DNA of 64,000 nucleotides. Source: Parietichytrium sp. I65-24A (Eukaryota > Sar > Bigyra > Thraustochytrida > Thraustochytriidae). Below, piece after piece: positions 50,749-60,087 of this stretch. A program made the translations under genes and the position numbers. The stretch's first letter is position 1. Every line of letters starts with the position of its first letter. The notes under the pieces were generated by a model, which worked only from the letters and a program-made list of their open reading frames with translations, did no database searches and was not told where the DNA came from. The DNA lies in the NCBI GenBank assembly GCA_012862575.1, contig BLSF01000005.1, forward strand, positions 1-64,000, in the 5' to 3' direction.

Positions 50749-51864
50749 ATGTCGGGGGCGACACGAGTACTGGAGCTGGATGCGGTGATAGCGAAGCTGC
50801 TCTCCGTGCGCAAAGCGAAGCCCGGCACGCAGGTGGATTTGCCCGCGGAGGATATAATTGCGATCTGCGCGAAGGCACGGGAGGTGCTGTTGAACCAGCG
50901 CATGCTGCTGGAGGTTAGCGGGCCGATCAACATTTGCGGGGATATTCATGGACAGTACTACGATTTGCTGAGGCTCTTCGAGATGGGGTCGTTCCCGCCA
51001 TATGCGAGCTACCTCTTCTTGGGAGATTACGTGGACCGAGCGAATCAGTCCATTGAGACGATCTGCTTACTGTTGTGCTATAAAATCAAATACCCTGATA
51101 ACTTCTTCCTGCTGCGCGGAAACCACGAGTCGAGCTCCATCAATCGCATTTACGGATTTTACGTAAGTTTCAACTTTTTGCAGGGTGGTACATTCTCGGA
51201 GACTCATCCATTTCCCCCTCTTTCTTGCTTTTGACGGTTCCATAGGATGAGTGCAAGAGGCGTTATTCCATAAAGGTGAGTTGAGACACTTTGAGTTGTT
51301 TTTTGCTCCGCTGAATCTACAGATGTGCGATAATGTCTTTCTGACACGGGAACCGTTTGAAAAATTTAAAAAAATCAGATTTGGAGAACTTTTGGTGATG
51401 TGTTCAATTGCTTGCCTGTGGCAGCGCTGGTAGAGGACAAAATCTTTTGCATGCACGGTGGTCTTTCGAACGAGTTGATTGATCTGCATCAAATAAACCT
51501 TATCGCGAGACCTTGTCAGGTTCCCGACGAAGGCCTCCTTTGCGACCTTCTGTGGGCTGATCCGGACAGAGATTTGGTCGGTTGGGCACACAGCGACCGC
51601 GGCGTATCGTATACTTTTGGGGCGGACGTAATCCGAGACTTTCTAGACCGGCACGATCTTGATTTGGTGTGCCGCGCCCATCAGGTTGTGGAAGATGGAT
51701 ATGAGTTTCAAGCAGATCGCAAATTGGTGACAATTTTTTCCGCCCCCAATTATTGTGGAGAATTTGAGAATGCTGGAGGCATGATGTCCGTCTCGGAAGA
51801 TTTGATGTGCAGCTTTCAAGTGCTCAAGCCTGCCAGCTGCAAAGGTGTTGTAAAGCGGAAATGA
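50749..51864 (+). CDS. Protein phosphatase 1 catalytic subunit, three exons
   Basis: Exons 50749-51162, 51246-51275 and 51379-51864, all phase 0, encode about 309 aa, the usual PP1 catalytic core length. Metal-binding and catalytic motifs are complete: GDIHGQ, GDYVDR, LRGNHE, the [10 protein letters not shown] helix, CMHGG, and [12 protein letters not shown] followed by [19 protein letters not shown]. The tiny middle exon encodes only [10 protein letters not shown], which is typical PP1 sequence, and confirms both introns. PP1 dephosphorylates Ser/Thr residues with targeting subunits that use an RVxF groove. The C-terminal tail is short (KGVVKRK) and lacks the regulatory Thr-Pro site of animal PP1. 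Confidence 0.95.
51163..51245 (+). other. Intron 1 of PP1
   Basis: 83 bp, donor GTAAGT, acceptor CCATAG, branch-like TTGAC near 51229-51233. Confidence 0.88.
51276..51378 (+). other. Intron 2 of PP1
   Basis: 103 bp, donor GTGAGT, acceptor AATCAG, branch-like CTGAC at 51341-51345. AT-rich before the acceptor. Confidence 0.88.
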
Positions 51865-53096
51865 TCAAACTCTTATACTCCCATCCTCATTATCTTCCAG
51901 TTGTATGCTTTTTCTTCCCCCCTTCCCCTTTCAATCAAGAGTATAAATACCAACCCCACCTTTTCGAGATGTGAACAAAGCTTTTAAAAACAGATATTAT
52001 TGACTTTTGCATCTTTCTTTCTCTTCGTCCTGCTTCTTCCTCACGGTTCCTGTCCATTTTAGTGGTCCTCAACTACGCCCATCCAGCAAGCCTGCCAGCC
52101 AAGCAACATCAAGCAACACAGGAACAGGATCCTCTTCCTGTGTTGCATCAGTTGCATCATCTCGCATCATAGCCAAACGTTAGTGAGTGACAAGATCCGT
52201 CAGACTTTAGCATCTTGAAGCCTTCTAAGCCTTCTATGCGCCCCGCAAAACACGCGTTGCATCTCCAAGCGCTTCCCGTACTATCTCCTACTACTTGGTC
52301 GTAGGCAAAATGTGAGTTCGCGGAAATGTCCTTGTTTGTCGTCATTCTCTTTACATTTCAGATAGCGAGAAACACTGCTGACGTTATTGTCAAGTAGTCG
52401 AGGAAGAAGTGTGCAAGTTTTCATTGGTGTGCATTAGCAGAAGCCTCAGACCCTACCAGAAGAGCTAACTAACAGGTATTCACAATATCAAGCTTGGTAT
52501 TGTGATTCACAGTCAGCAGTCAGGCGGAAGTGGATTAATGAATTCTTTTGTCCCTTGTATCGCATAAGCTAGCTAGCAAGAATGGCAAAACAATACATGT
52601 ACATTGTCATTGCGTGATGTTTAGAAGAGCACCAAAAGATTCCACTATCAAATCAGAACACAATGAACGGGACCTTGTGCTCCCGCGTCGGCTCAGGATA
52701 GGCGTTAGCTACGCTAAAATCTAATTGAGCTGGGCTTGTCGCACATTACTACCCCGTCTCCCATCGCACATTATTTACTCTTACCCTGGACTACTGTACT
52801 CGCGGTCAGCACTAGCTTGCGATTAACAGCACAGTAGTGAGTACCACAGGGATCCGAGTCTGATGAAAGGGAAATTGCATAGTTCTATTGCATCGAGTGC
52901 CAGTCTCATCCAGTCTCCATCGCAAGTCGACCAATTGCCTATTGCCTATTGCCAATTGCCAATTGCCCATTGCCTATTGCTTTGCACAGACTGAGTCAGT
53001 TCACATCCGTCAAGCAGACCCGAAACGCAGAGAGGCAAATAGAGGCAAAGGCAATTCGATTTCGGTGCAGAGGCAGGGAAACGAGACTGAGCGACG
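51865..53096. other. Intergenic
   Basis: 1.2 kb, T-rich just after PP1. A 7-bp tandem repeat at 52934-52982 precedes the next small gene. No other gene seen. Confidence 0.5.
52934..52982 (+). repeat. 7-bp tandem repeat ATTGCCN x7
   Basis: Seven heptamers without gaps (last base T, T, A, A, C, T; the last unit is ATTGCTT), ending 114 bp before the small gene at 53097. Each unit contains a CCAAT-like ATTGC core, in the reverse sense GCAAT. Confidence 0.85.
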
Positions 53097-53408
53097 ATGG
53101 AGTTCGAGGCAGCGGAAGCAGAGCTGATGCGAGCAAAGGAGAGCAGGGGCAGCCATGCGATGCTGGATTTGAAGGAATGGGAGCCGGAACGAAGAGTCCC
53201 GTTGCTCGAGGTGAGCATTGCGAAGGAGTACTCGACGGACGATGAGGCCTTGCCCAAGAGCCCGTCCTTGAGCCCGACGACTGCGCCGCTCAAGTTCTCC
53301 AAAGGAATGTGGAATGTGGTGCAGGAGTTTGAAGGCTCGCGCGCCGCAAACCTTTCTTCGCCAAGGAGCCCAAAAAATCTCCGGGAGTTCATGCTCAACA
53401 ACCATTGA
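53097..53408 (+). CDS. Small acidic hypothetical protein
   Basis: A 103-aa frame with a good GACG-ATG-G start and codon composition like its neighbours. It is acidic, helical at the N-terminus (FEAAEAELMRAKES), then rich in Ser/Pro (LPKSPSLSPTT, NLSSPRSPKNL), which could be phosphorylated. I recognise no domain, signal or membrane helix. It lies between PP1 and the 3' end of the myosin gene. The antisense frame is longer (to 53431) but lacks features. The gene call is moderate. Confidence 0.5.
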   Translation: MEFEAAEAELMRAKESRGSHAMLDLKEWEPERRVPLLEVSIAKEYSTDDEALPKSPSLSPTTAPLKFSKGMWNVVQEFEGSRAANLSSPRSPKNLREFMLNNH

Positions 53409-53729
53409 GAAGCGCGCAGCGCTTCTGCCATGTCCTTTATCTGTATATGATCGCTTTTAAATTATTATGAAAGAATTTCGTTCCCTAGATTCTTCTGACA
53501 TGCAAAGTTCAGGCAACTGCAATGAGTCTCCGGCAAAAACAAGAGAAAAGGCTACTTTTTTCTCTCAAACCTGAGAAGCCCTAAAAACCGCAAGAAAACA
53601 CGTTCACAAAATTTCTTTATCCTTTTTTCACATAGTCAGTGCAGATGGCAGATATAGATACTCGCGTTTTTTTTTCACTTTCGTCAGCTCCAAATATGCT
53701 CAGTGAAACAGCAATTTTAAAACGATGCT
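53409..53729. other. Intergenic, convergent 3' ends
   Basis: 321 bp of AT-rich sequence between the small gene and the myosin stop codon. T9 run near 53669. Confidence 0.5.
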
Positions 53730-56700
53730 TCACTTAGATTTACTGTTGAACAACGATGCCCCGCATCTCAAGCACACAGTACCATACACCGTGTTGTTTG
53801 GCGCTCCACAGCGGGGGTTTTTGCACTTGATCTGCTGCCCAAAAACGATAGCGTGGGTTCTCGAACCTTTCGCCCGCTTCTCGGGGAGTGGGCGCATCAT
53901 TCGATCGAGAAGATTTCGCCAGTCTTCCAGGTCGTCGTATTGATCGAAGGCAATATATAATGATCTGTCCTCCTGGAGTTTGTCTCGATCAGATTTGCCC
54001 CCACGGATCTCGAGTACATACTGGCCAGGGGATCCCGAAAACAGCCCCACAATTTTTTTTAAACCTGTTCCGCGCTTGAGTACGATTTCCTGCGATGAGA
54101 GATCCGGGGTGAGGTGCGACGCAACGACGACGGGCGCGGGACTGTAGTCTGGTGGATTGATCCGAAACAGCCCAGCTAACTTGTTCTTCTTCCCGTTGCG
54201 CTGCGAATAGTACGAAATCGTCCTCTCTTTCGGGTTCAGCTCCAGGTATCGTCGCTTCCAGTTAGTTTTCGAGCGGATGTCTAGCTTGAATGCAACGACC
54301 TCCAGACTTTCGTCATCGTCAATCGCATGCGAGCTGGTTCCCTCTTCGACATCTTGTTCTTCTTGTTCGTTCTGGTAATCTTCATCGAGTTCGGTTTCTT
54401 CCGTCTCTAGCGAATCTTGGTCGTCTGCAAAGTAGGATTTTGCCAGCTTGTCTTGTTCTTCTTCCTCTTTTGCCTCCACGTTCTCCATTGCTTCAGTAAT
54501 ACGACGCATGTCCAATGGTGCAGCAGACTTGCGTTGAACACGGGCAAACGGCTGCGGCTCTATTGGCGAGCTCACAGGGACAGTTTTCTGGCTTGCTGGC
54601 AGCTCGCTGAAGGGTGGCGGCACGACCGGTTCCTCAATATTTGAGCCGTTGCGGCGCCCTGCCTTCCTCACGGCTTTGGCCACGATTCGTGCAGCTTCTT
54701 CCTCTTTTGCACGCCGCATCTCTTCTCTCCGCTCCTGCTCAGCTAGTTTATATTCCTTAATGCGCTCCAGAGCTTCTGCTCGGCCTTGCGCACCGCGGAA
54801 GAGCTTTTGTCCGGCAATCGCAGCTTTACGGTAACGGGCGAGGTTGTTCCGAGCAAGATAGGACCTCATGTTTGCCTGAAGGCGGAGCACAGCAATTCTT
54901 TGATTCTCCGCCACACGGGTGTACCACGACATGCGGTTTGCAAACTGCACAGCGATCAGGACGCGCTTCCAACGCCGCCGAATAAGGAATTTCGTGAACT
55001 TTTGGGCGAAGGTGTCGATCTCCCGCTTGATTGCAGGCGAAGGTTTACCTTCCCAGCTCTCGATCGTTCTCATGACGAACTCCAGATGTTCAGTTGCAGC
55101 AATGTTGAAAAAGACTGTAGTAAGTCCAATCTTGAATGTCTTCTCTGCAAAATCGAACGCATGCAATATGGCTGCAGCGAACCTGGCAGGTATTGAGCCT
55201 CCGTGTGTCCTAAAGACCGACTCAATGCAGCCATTCAAAAGTGGCTCAAAGGCCACCATGAGCTCTTCAAAGCTCATCCTAATTGGTAGCCCGTCTTTGA
55301 GAGTCAACGTCGCCTGTGTGATCCCTAAGCTTGTCAATTGCAGAGTGACGTACCGCCGGTCAAACCAAGGCCGAACCGCTTCCTTTTTCCCTCCACTCGA
55401 TTTGCGGTTTGCTCCACGAGACTTGCGACGTTCGCTTTGCCCGGTGGTCTGTGGGTCGGGGCGCAGCATAATGGGATTGGGTTTGATGCACCTCACGAAG
55501 GAGCAAGCCGTGCTATCCACGGTCTCAATTAGTTCGTCCATCTGTAGAGAGAACTTATACGATACGCTGGGCTTGGTGAGCATGCTCTTGCCCGACTTGG
55601 CACCTGCACTGCGATGGCTTCCAGCGGATGCGTTACTGAGGCGTTTTGCCGCATCCATTACCTCGAGCATGAGAGGATTCGTAGACCTGGCCAACAGCTC
55701 CTCTGTCTCGCTTGGCAGCGAGTCGTCGTTTTTCTCGAGGAAGCTACCGACTGTGTACGTAACAACTCCAGCAAAGTGCACCACGCTAAAGCACGTCGCC
55801 CGCTTGCGTGGATGGACTTGTTTATAAGCGCGATTATTCCCAAACTGCTCGTGTATGGCTTTATTCAGGGAGGCATCACTGGGCTTGACGTTTTGTGCTT
55901 CGCGGTCCAATAGTTTAAGAATTTGCTGCACCATCGAGGCTGACGGACCAGCCCGGGCGGTTGGGTCAATTGAGCGACGTTCTCTTATGGCAGCTGAAGA
56001 AGCACTGTTCCTCTCTTCGTTTTTAATCCTGCTGATCACCGTGAGGCCCTCTCTGACGTACAGATCTGCCTCGGCTTGCAGGACGTGATGATTAAAGCTC
56101 GACTGGAGGCGCTCGTTGGCGTAGTTGATCAAAAGCTGCTCCAGATCATTTTTCTCAAAGCTTTCGAACCCAAATACATCCAATATTCCAACGAATGCTT
56201 CCGAGCGCCCGCTAGAAGAAGAGTGTCCTGGATCTATGGAGGAGTTGATCCGGCTCTGGAGCCAGTGAAACACCCTTGCGTAAACGTCTTTGGCCACAGC
56301 GTCCCGAGCCTTAATTGCCTGCTGAAGTGTCAATCTCACCACCGTTTGCTCTCTATTCACCACCAGAACCTTTTCGCAAAAGAGCTGTCTCAGGTCTTTG
56401 GGATCCGCAAAGCCCCACAGAGCAGCTGCCCTTGCAAGCCCAGAGCACGACGAAGGTGTCGAAGCGTACTCTCCATCTTTTGTGGCACGAATCTGTGCAT
56501 TGCCGAGGTGCAAGACTCCCGCAATGATCTCAAAAAGCTTGTCTTGCTCCGCGTCTGTGATTCCGACACAAGTGAGCGCCGCGCAAAGCTTGTCGAAGTG
56601 CAGTTTGTCTTTTTCGAGCACCGCGTCACCCGTGTCAGGCCCTTCCAAATTCGGGCTTTTGCCACCGTTTGCGCCGTTTCCGTTCCCACCGTTCAAATAA

Positions 56701-57611
56701 TTAAAGCGGGTGTCTAAATGTAGTGCCTTTTTCCGTTCTTTTGAGCTCCCAGCGATGAGTTGATAAAATATATGGAAGGACCTCTCTCCTACCTCGTGAG
56801 CTGTTACTCGAGAGCGCTGCAGAAGATACGTCTGCACTGAGGCACCCTCAATGAAATTATCTGCGTCTAAATGCAGCCTGAAGAACTTGCCAAACCGCGA
56901 GCTATTGTCATTCCTGAGAGTGATGGCGTTTCCAAACGACTCCAGGATCGGATTGGAATCAAGCATCTTCTCGTCCAGAGCAGCCTCGTCCTTCGCACCC
57001 CATTCGGGCACATATTGTCTTCGTACTATGTGTTTCAGCACTAGCTTTGCCATTACTGTCTTCCCCGACCCGCTCTCTCCGCTGACCACCACACACTGCG
57101 ACATCTGTTTGCCTTTGGCCCTCGCGAAATTGAGCTTGGAGATGACCGTCTCGGCCAGCGCAAAGGGGTGCGGACCAACCTTGTTAGCGTCCAGTGACCC
57201 AGCTGAACAAGGATTCTTGATCTCCTTGAGCGGATTAACGCTTATCAGCACGGGGCCCATCCATGTATACGGCTTGTCATCCAGCACTCGCTGCTCCAAA
57301 TTGTGCAAAATGCACGGCTCGTTGATGTTTTGCAGCTTTGTGAGATCGTCCAGCACCACGCTGTTTGCTGCATACACTGTGCTCGTGGCCACATTGCGCC
57401 CAGAGAACGCTTCCACCATCGTCTTTTTCACATTCCTCACCGGAACCCTGGCGTCCACAAAGCCCAGCTCGAAGACTTTGTCCGGCGATGACGGTATCCA
57501 CACCAAGAGTTTGCCGTTCAAAGTCGCGCCGCGGGAATCCTTCTCATCGAAAAACACCGTCGACCTTTTGCGGCTCTTGCGCTTCTCCTTGCCGCGTTTC
57601 TGCGCACTCAT
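53730..57611 (-). CDS. Myosin heavy chain with PH domain and zinc-ribbon tail
   Basis: A 1293-aa intronless motor protein. The motor domain (about 70-860) has P-loop GESGSGKT (178-185), switch I NDNSSRFGKF, switch II and relay ILDVFGFESFEKNDLEQLLI, and the actin-interface CSFVRCIKPNPI. A neck with two or three IQ-like helices (LRLQANMRSYLARNN, GQKLFRGAQGR) follows, then an acidic low-complexity segment. The tail has a PH-like domain (about 1130-1250; KTNWKRRYLELNPKERTISY, then DLEDWRNLLDRMM) and a terminal zinc ribbon CX4C/CX2C (CKNPRC and CLRC). A PH tail suggests phosphoinositide-membrane cargo. The class cannot be assigned by eye. It has no N-terminal SH3-like module of classic myosin II. 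Confidence 0.9.
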   Translation of the reverse strand: MSAQKRGKEKRKSRKRSTVFFDEKDSRGATLNGKLLVWIPSSPDKVFELGFVDARVPVRNVKKTMVEAFSGRNVATSTVYAANSVVLDDLTKLQNINEPCILHNLEQRVLDDKPYTWMGPVLISVNPLKEIKNPCSAGSLDANKVGPHPFALAETVISKLNFARAKGKQMSQCVVVSGESGSGKTVMAKLVLKHIVRRQYVPEWGAKDEAALDEKMLDSNPILESFGNAITLRNDNSSRFGKFFRLHLDADNFIEGASVQTYLLQRSRVTAHEVGERSFHIFYQLIAGSSKERKKALHLDTRFNYLNGGNGNGANGGKSPNLEGPDTGDAVLEKDKLHFDKLCAALTCVGITDAEQDKLFEIIAGVLHLGNAQIRATKDGEYASTPSSCSGLARAAALWGFADPKDLRQLFCEKVLVVNREQTVVRLTLQQAIKARDAVAKDVYARVFHWLQSRINSSIDPGHSSSSGRSEAFVGILDVFGFESFEKNDLEQLLINYANERLQSSFNHHVLQAEADLYVREGLTVISRIKNEERNSASSAAIRERRSIDPTARAGPSASMVQQILKLLDREAQNVKPSDASLNKAIHEQFGNNRAYKQVHPRKRATCFSVVHFAGVVTYTVGSFLEKNDDSLPSETEELLARSTNPLMLEVMDAAKRLSNASAGSHRSAGAKSGKSMLTKPSVSYKFSLQMDELIETVDSTACSFVRCIKPNPIMLRPDPQTTGQSERRKSRGANRKSSGGKKEAVRPWFDRRYVTLQLTSLGITQATLTLKDGLPIRMSFEELMVAFEPLLNGCIESVFRTHGGSIPARFAAAILHAFDFAEKTFKIGLTTVFFNIAATEHLEFVMRTIESWEGKPSPAIKREIDTFAQKFTKFLIRRRWKRVLIAVQFANRMSWYTRVAENQRIAVLRLQANMRSYLARNNLARYRKAAIAGQKLFRGAQGRAEALERIKEYKLAEQERREEMRRAKEEEAARIVAKAVRKAGRRNGSNIEEPVVPPPFSELPASQKTVPVSSPIEPQPFARVQRKSAAPLDMRRITEAMENVEAKEEEEQDKLAKSYFADDQDSLETEETELDEDYQNEQEEQDVEEGTSSHAIDDDESLEVVAFKLDIRSKTNWKRRYLELNPKERTISYYSQRNGKKNKLAGLFRINPPDYSPAPVVVASHLTPDLSSQEIVLKRGTGLKKIVGLFSGSPGQYVLEIRGGKSDRDKLQEDRSLYIAFDQYDDLEDWRNLLDRMMRPLPEKRAKGSRTHAIVFGQQIKCKNPRCGAPNNTVYGTVCLRCGASLFNSKSK

Positions 57612-57683
57612 TCTGCCACCATCCAGCGTTGCGCGGCTCTTCCGGCGCCAATAGCTGCCAACGCAAAAACAGCAGCAACAATT

Positions 57684-57714
<31 letters not shown>
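57684..57714 (-). repeat. ACA trinucleotide run in the myosin 5' region
   Basis: Ten perfect ACA units (plus strand) 73-103 bp before the myosin start. Confidence 0.85.
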
Positions 57715-57715
<1 letters not shown>

Positions 57716-58017
57716 TGCAACAACTTCCACGACCGCAAATGCACTACAGCTTGTTTCTGCGGCGTAAGCCCGTGCCTTTAATAAGACCGCAACCCTTCTC
57801 TCTGGCCGCGAGTATGCTCCAAAATCAACTAAAATATCGGCAAGTTGGCCGTCCAATGAGCTGACCAAGTCAAGTTCCTCCAGCGCACTCTGCACTCCGC
57901 ACTCTGCACACCACCGCACCACCGCGCGTCAAGAACCAAAGGACCAAAGGACCAACGAGCCAAAGAACCCGTGTGTCCTCTCGTCGGTTCTCCGTGAGCA
58001 ACGCACAGACTCAGACA

Positions 58018-58047
58018 GACACACACACACTCTCTCTCTCTCTCTCT
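58018..58047 (-). repeat. AC/TC dinucleotide microsatellite
   Basis: AC x6 followed by TC x8. On the minus strand this is a GA tract upstream of the myosin gene. Confidence 0.85.
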
Positions 58048-58278
58048 TGCTGGCTCGCTCTTGCCCGCGCGTCCTTCTCTCTCTCTCTTCTCTCCCTCTC
58101 ACTCATACCACTAGCTACTCTTCCCATAAGATTAAAAGAGCTCTTACACAGTAGTTTACACATTTGATTAATGCGGTCGGTCTTACGGGGCGTAAGGTAT
58201 AGATTATGAGGGCTGCTACTATAGCGGGTAGTTGGTTGTAGCCGGTGGGTAGAGCGAGGGTAGGGTAGCCGGCGTGTA

Positions 58279-58306
58279 GGGAGGGATAGAGGGAGGTTGG
58301 GGAGGG
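58279..58306 (+). other. Predicted G-quadruplex motif
   Basis: Five runs of three or four G with loops of 1, 5, 5 and 1 bases, satisfying the G3+N1-7 rule. Confidence 0.6.
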
Positions 58307-59166
58307 TGTTAATGTTTGTGGTAGGAAAGTGCGGAGGACTCGTACAGGTGCGTAGTGCGATTAGGAAAGTGCGGTAAGGCGTGCACCCCCGAGCTCTTCG
58401 TTTCGTTCCGCACACATGTTCCCGGAGGGTTAAGGTTTATCTATCGTGTACCGTAATGCATCGCTCCTGACTCGGTGATGCAATTTGGTTGGAGAAGGGC
58501 TACGCATGATTAATGGTTTCAGGTAGAACCAAGCGAGTGTGGCATATGGCATTGGCATGTGGCGCGGGCTTGGCGTACATGGACGAAAATGTAGTATTGG
58601 CCATAGGAGTGGAAAGGTGTGCACGAACTGCCAAAAGTCCGGGGTTCGTTATCTCGTTATGTTGCGAGAAGAAAGGTGTTACAGTACTGATGTGGCAGGC
58701 TGGTGTGTTTCATTTTCTTTCTTTTTGCCAATCATCGACAAAGAATGGGTAAGAAAAACATCGTCTCAACATCAACGTGAGTATTGGTTTTGCAGGGTTT
58801 GTATCTTTCTTTGGTACACTCACTGTCAGCACTAGTACCAGGAGCAGAGGAAGGAGAGTCGAAAGGTGGTGAAATGCAATGCTTTGCAGTGTCAATTCTC
58901 TCCATTTCTCACTGGAGCATCGTTTTGATTTCAACTGCAACATCTGGGTTTTGTATTATACTCGAGTACCGGGATTAGAGCAAGAGAATCGGAATTCGAG
59001 GGACGTGGCGGGACGTGTGGCTTTTTTTGAATTTGTTTGGATCGGTCTCAACTTGTCTGCGCTGGACTCGACTCGGACAGATACTTCGAACCGGATGCCC
59101 AAGAAAGTGTTTGGAAAAGGCAGCAGAAATGATCAAGTCGTTCCTGGCATTCTGCACTGCACCCCA

Positions 59167-60087
59167 TTAGTGCGAGGGTTGCCGCTCGCTATCGTTTGCT
59201 TCCGCTAGTGGAAGTGCGTCACGATCGGGTTCCCGTTTCCTCGATCGCTGCTCATCATAGATAGCCTTCGCACCAACCAGGTTGGACAGGGATATGGCGG
59301 CCATGGCCAATAAAAAAGTCACTTTCCTGGCCCGCGTACGAGCAATCCACCACTCCCCAAAAAGCGGGCCCATGGTGAAACCAGTGCATAGCACAACGTT
59401 GTTCATCTTGCGATAAAAATCGGGATCCTTCATGAATTCGAGGTCGAATGCTGCCCAAATCCCCGCGAACACCCTCACCCAGATGGAACCAGACCCAACT
59501 GAAAAGTTGCGAATCATCCATCTCCGGTGGTCCACGAGGCTCCTGCGAATAAGAATGTAGTACATCGCCACAATGAGCGTGAATACGTCGTAGGTTCCAT
59601 AAAACATCATCGGGTAGCGCGCGAAGCCGAGGGAATGGCTGTAGTACGATAGCATCGCGGCGGTTGCTCCTTTGATCGCTGACGATATGACATACAGGTA
59701 CCCGGAGAGGCCAGTGTGCCACTTTTGCTTGGTGAATGTCTTCTGTCCGTTGCGCACGCCTGCAAACTCTGGTTGGTTCCGAAGATTATAGACGCCAGTT
59801 ATGAGCCACACACCGGCCATGAGAACGTGTGACCTGTAGGTCTTGAAATAACGAAGAAACGATGGGAAGAAAAACTCTTCGTAAACCCTCTTCCTGAATG
59901 TTGCAACTTGCCCATTCCGGAGGTTTTCCCAGATGCTCTTCTCATCATCCCCTGTGAACACATGCCGATGCAGCTTCCAGCTCACGCCGCCGAGCACGAC
60001 ATAAACAAAGTACCCTCCAGTCAGCGCCCACCACACCTTTCCATTCTCGAAAGCCCTTCCCCAAATCTCATTGCTGCGGTCCGCCAT
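59167..60087 (-). CDS. DUF2306-like multi-pass membrane protein
   Basis: A 306-aa protein with about seven or eight hydrophobic helices. The motif pattern HTGLSGYLYVIS (124-135) and HRRWMIRNF (187-195) is the His/Arg signature of the DUF2306 family, membrane proteins of unknown function found in bacteria and eukaryotes and related in fold to heme- or quinone-associated helical bundles. The pair of histidines in adjacent helices could ligate a heme, but that is inference. The C-terminus is polar and charged (RSRKREPDRDALP). A CT-rich stretch before the start (60125-60150) is GA-rich in the gene's sense. Confidence 0.7.
   Translation of the reverse strand: MADRSNEIWGRAFENGKVWWALTGGYFVYVVLGGVSWKLHRHVFTGDDEKSIWENLRNGQVATFRKRVYEEFFFPSFLRYFKTYRSHVLMAGVWLITGVYNLRNQPEFAGVRNGQKTFTKQKWHTGLSGYLYVISSAIKGATAAMLSYYSHSLGFARYPMMFYGTYDVFTLIVAMYYILIRRSLVDHRRWMIRNFSVGSGSIWVRVFAGIWAAFDLEFMKDPDFYRKMNNVVLCTGFTMGPLFGEWWIARTRARKVTFLLAMAAISLSNLVGAKAIYDEQRSRKREPDRDALPLAEANDSERQPSH

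Larger units (their letters stand above)
57612..59166. other. Intergenic between myosin start and DUF2306-like gene end
   Basis: 1.55 kb. It contains a CAA/ACA run (57684-57714), an AC/TC microsatellite (58018-58047) whose GA strand matches the myosin sense, and a G-rich cluster (58245-58306). No convincing gene. Confidence 0.5.
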
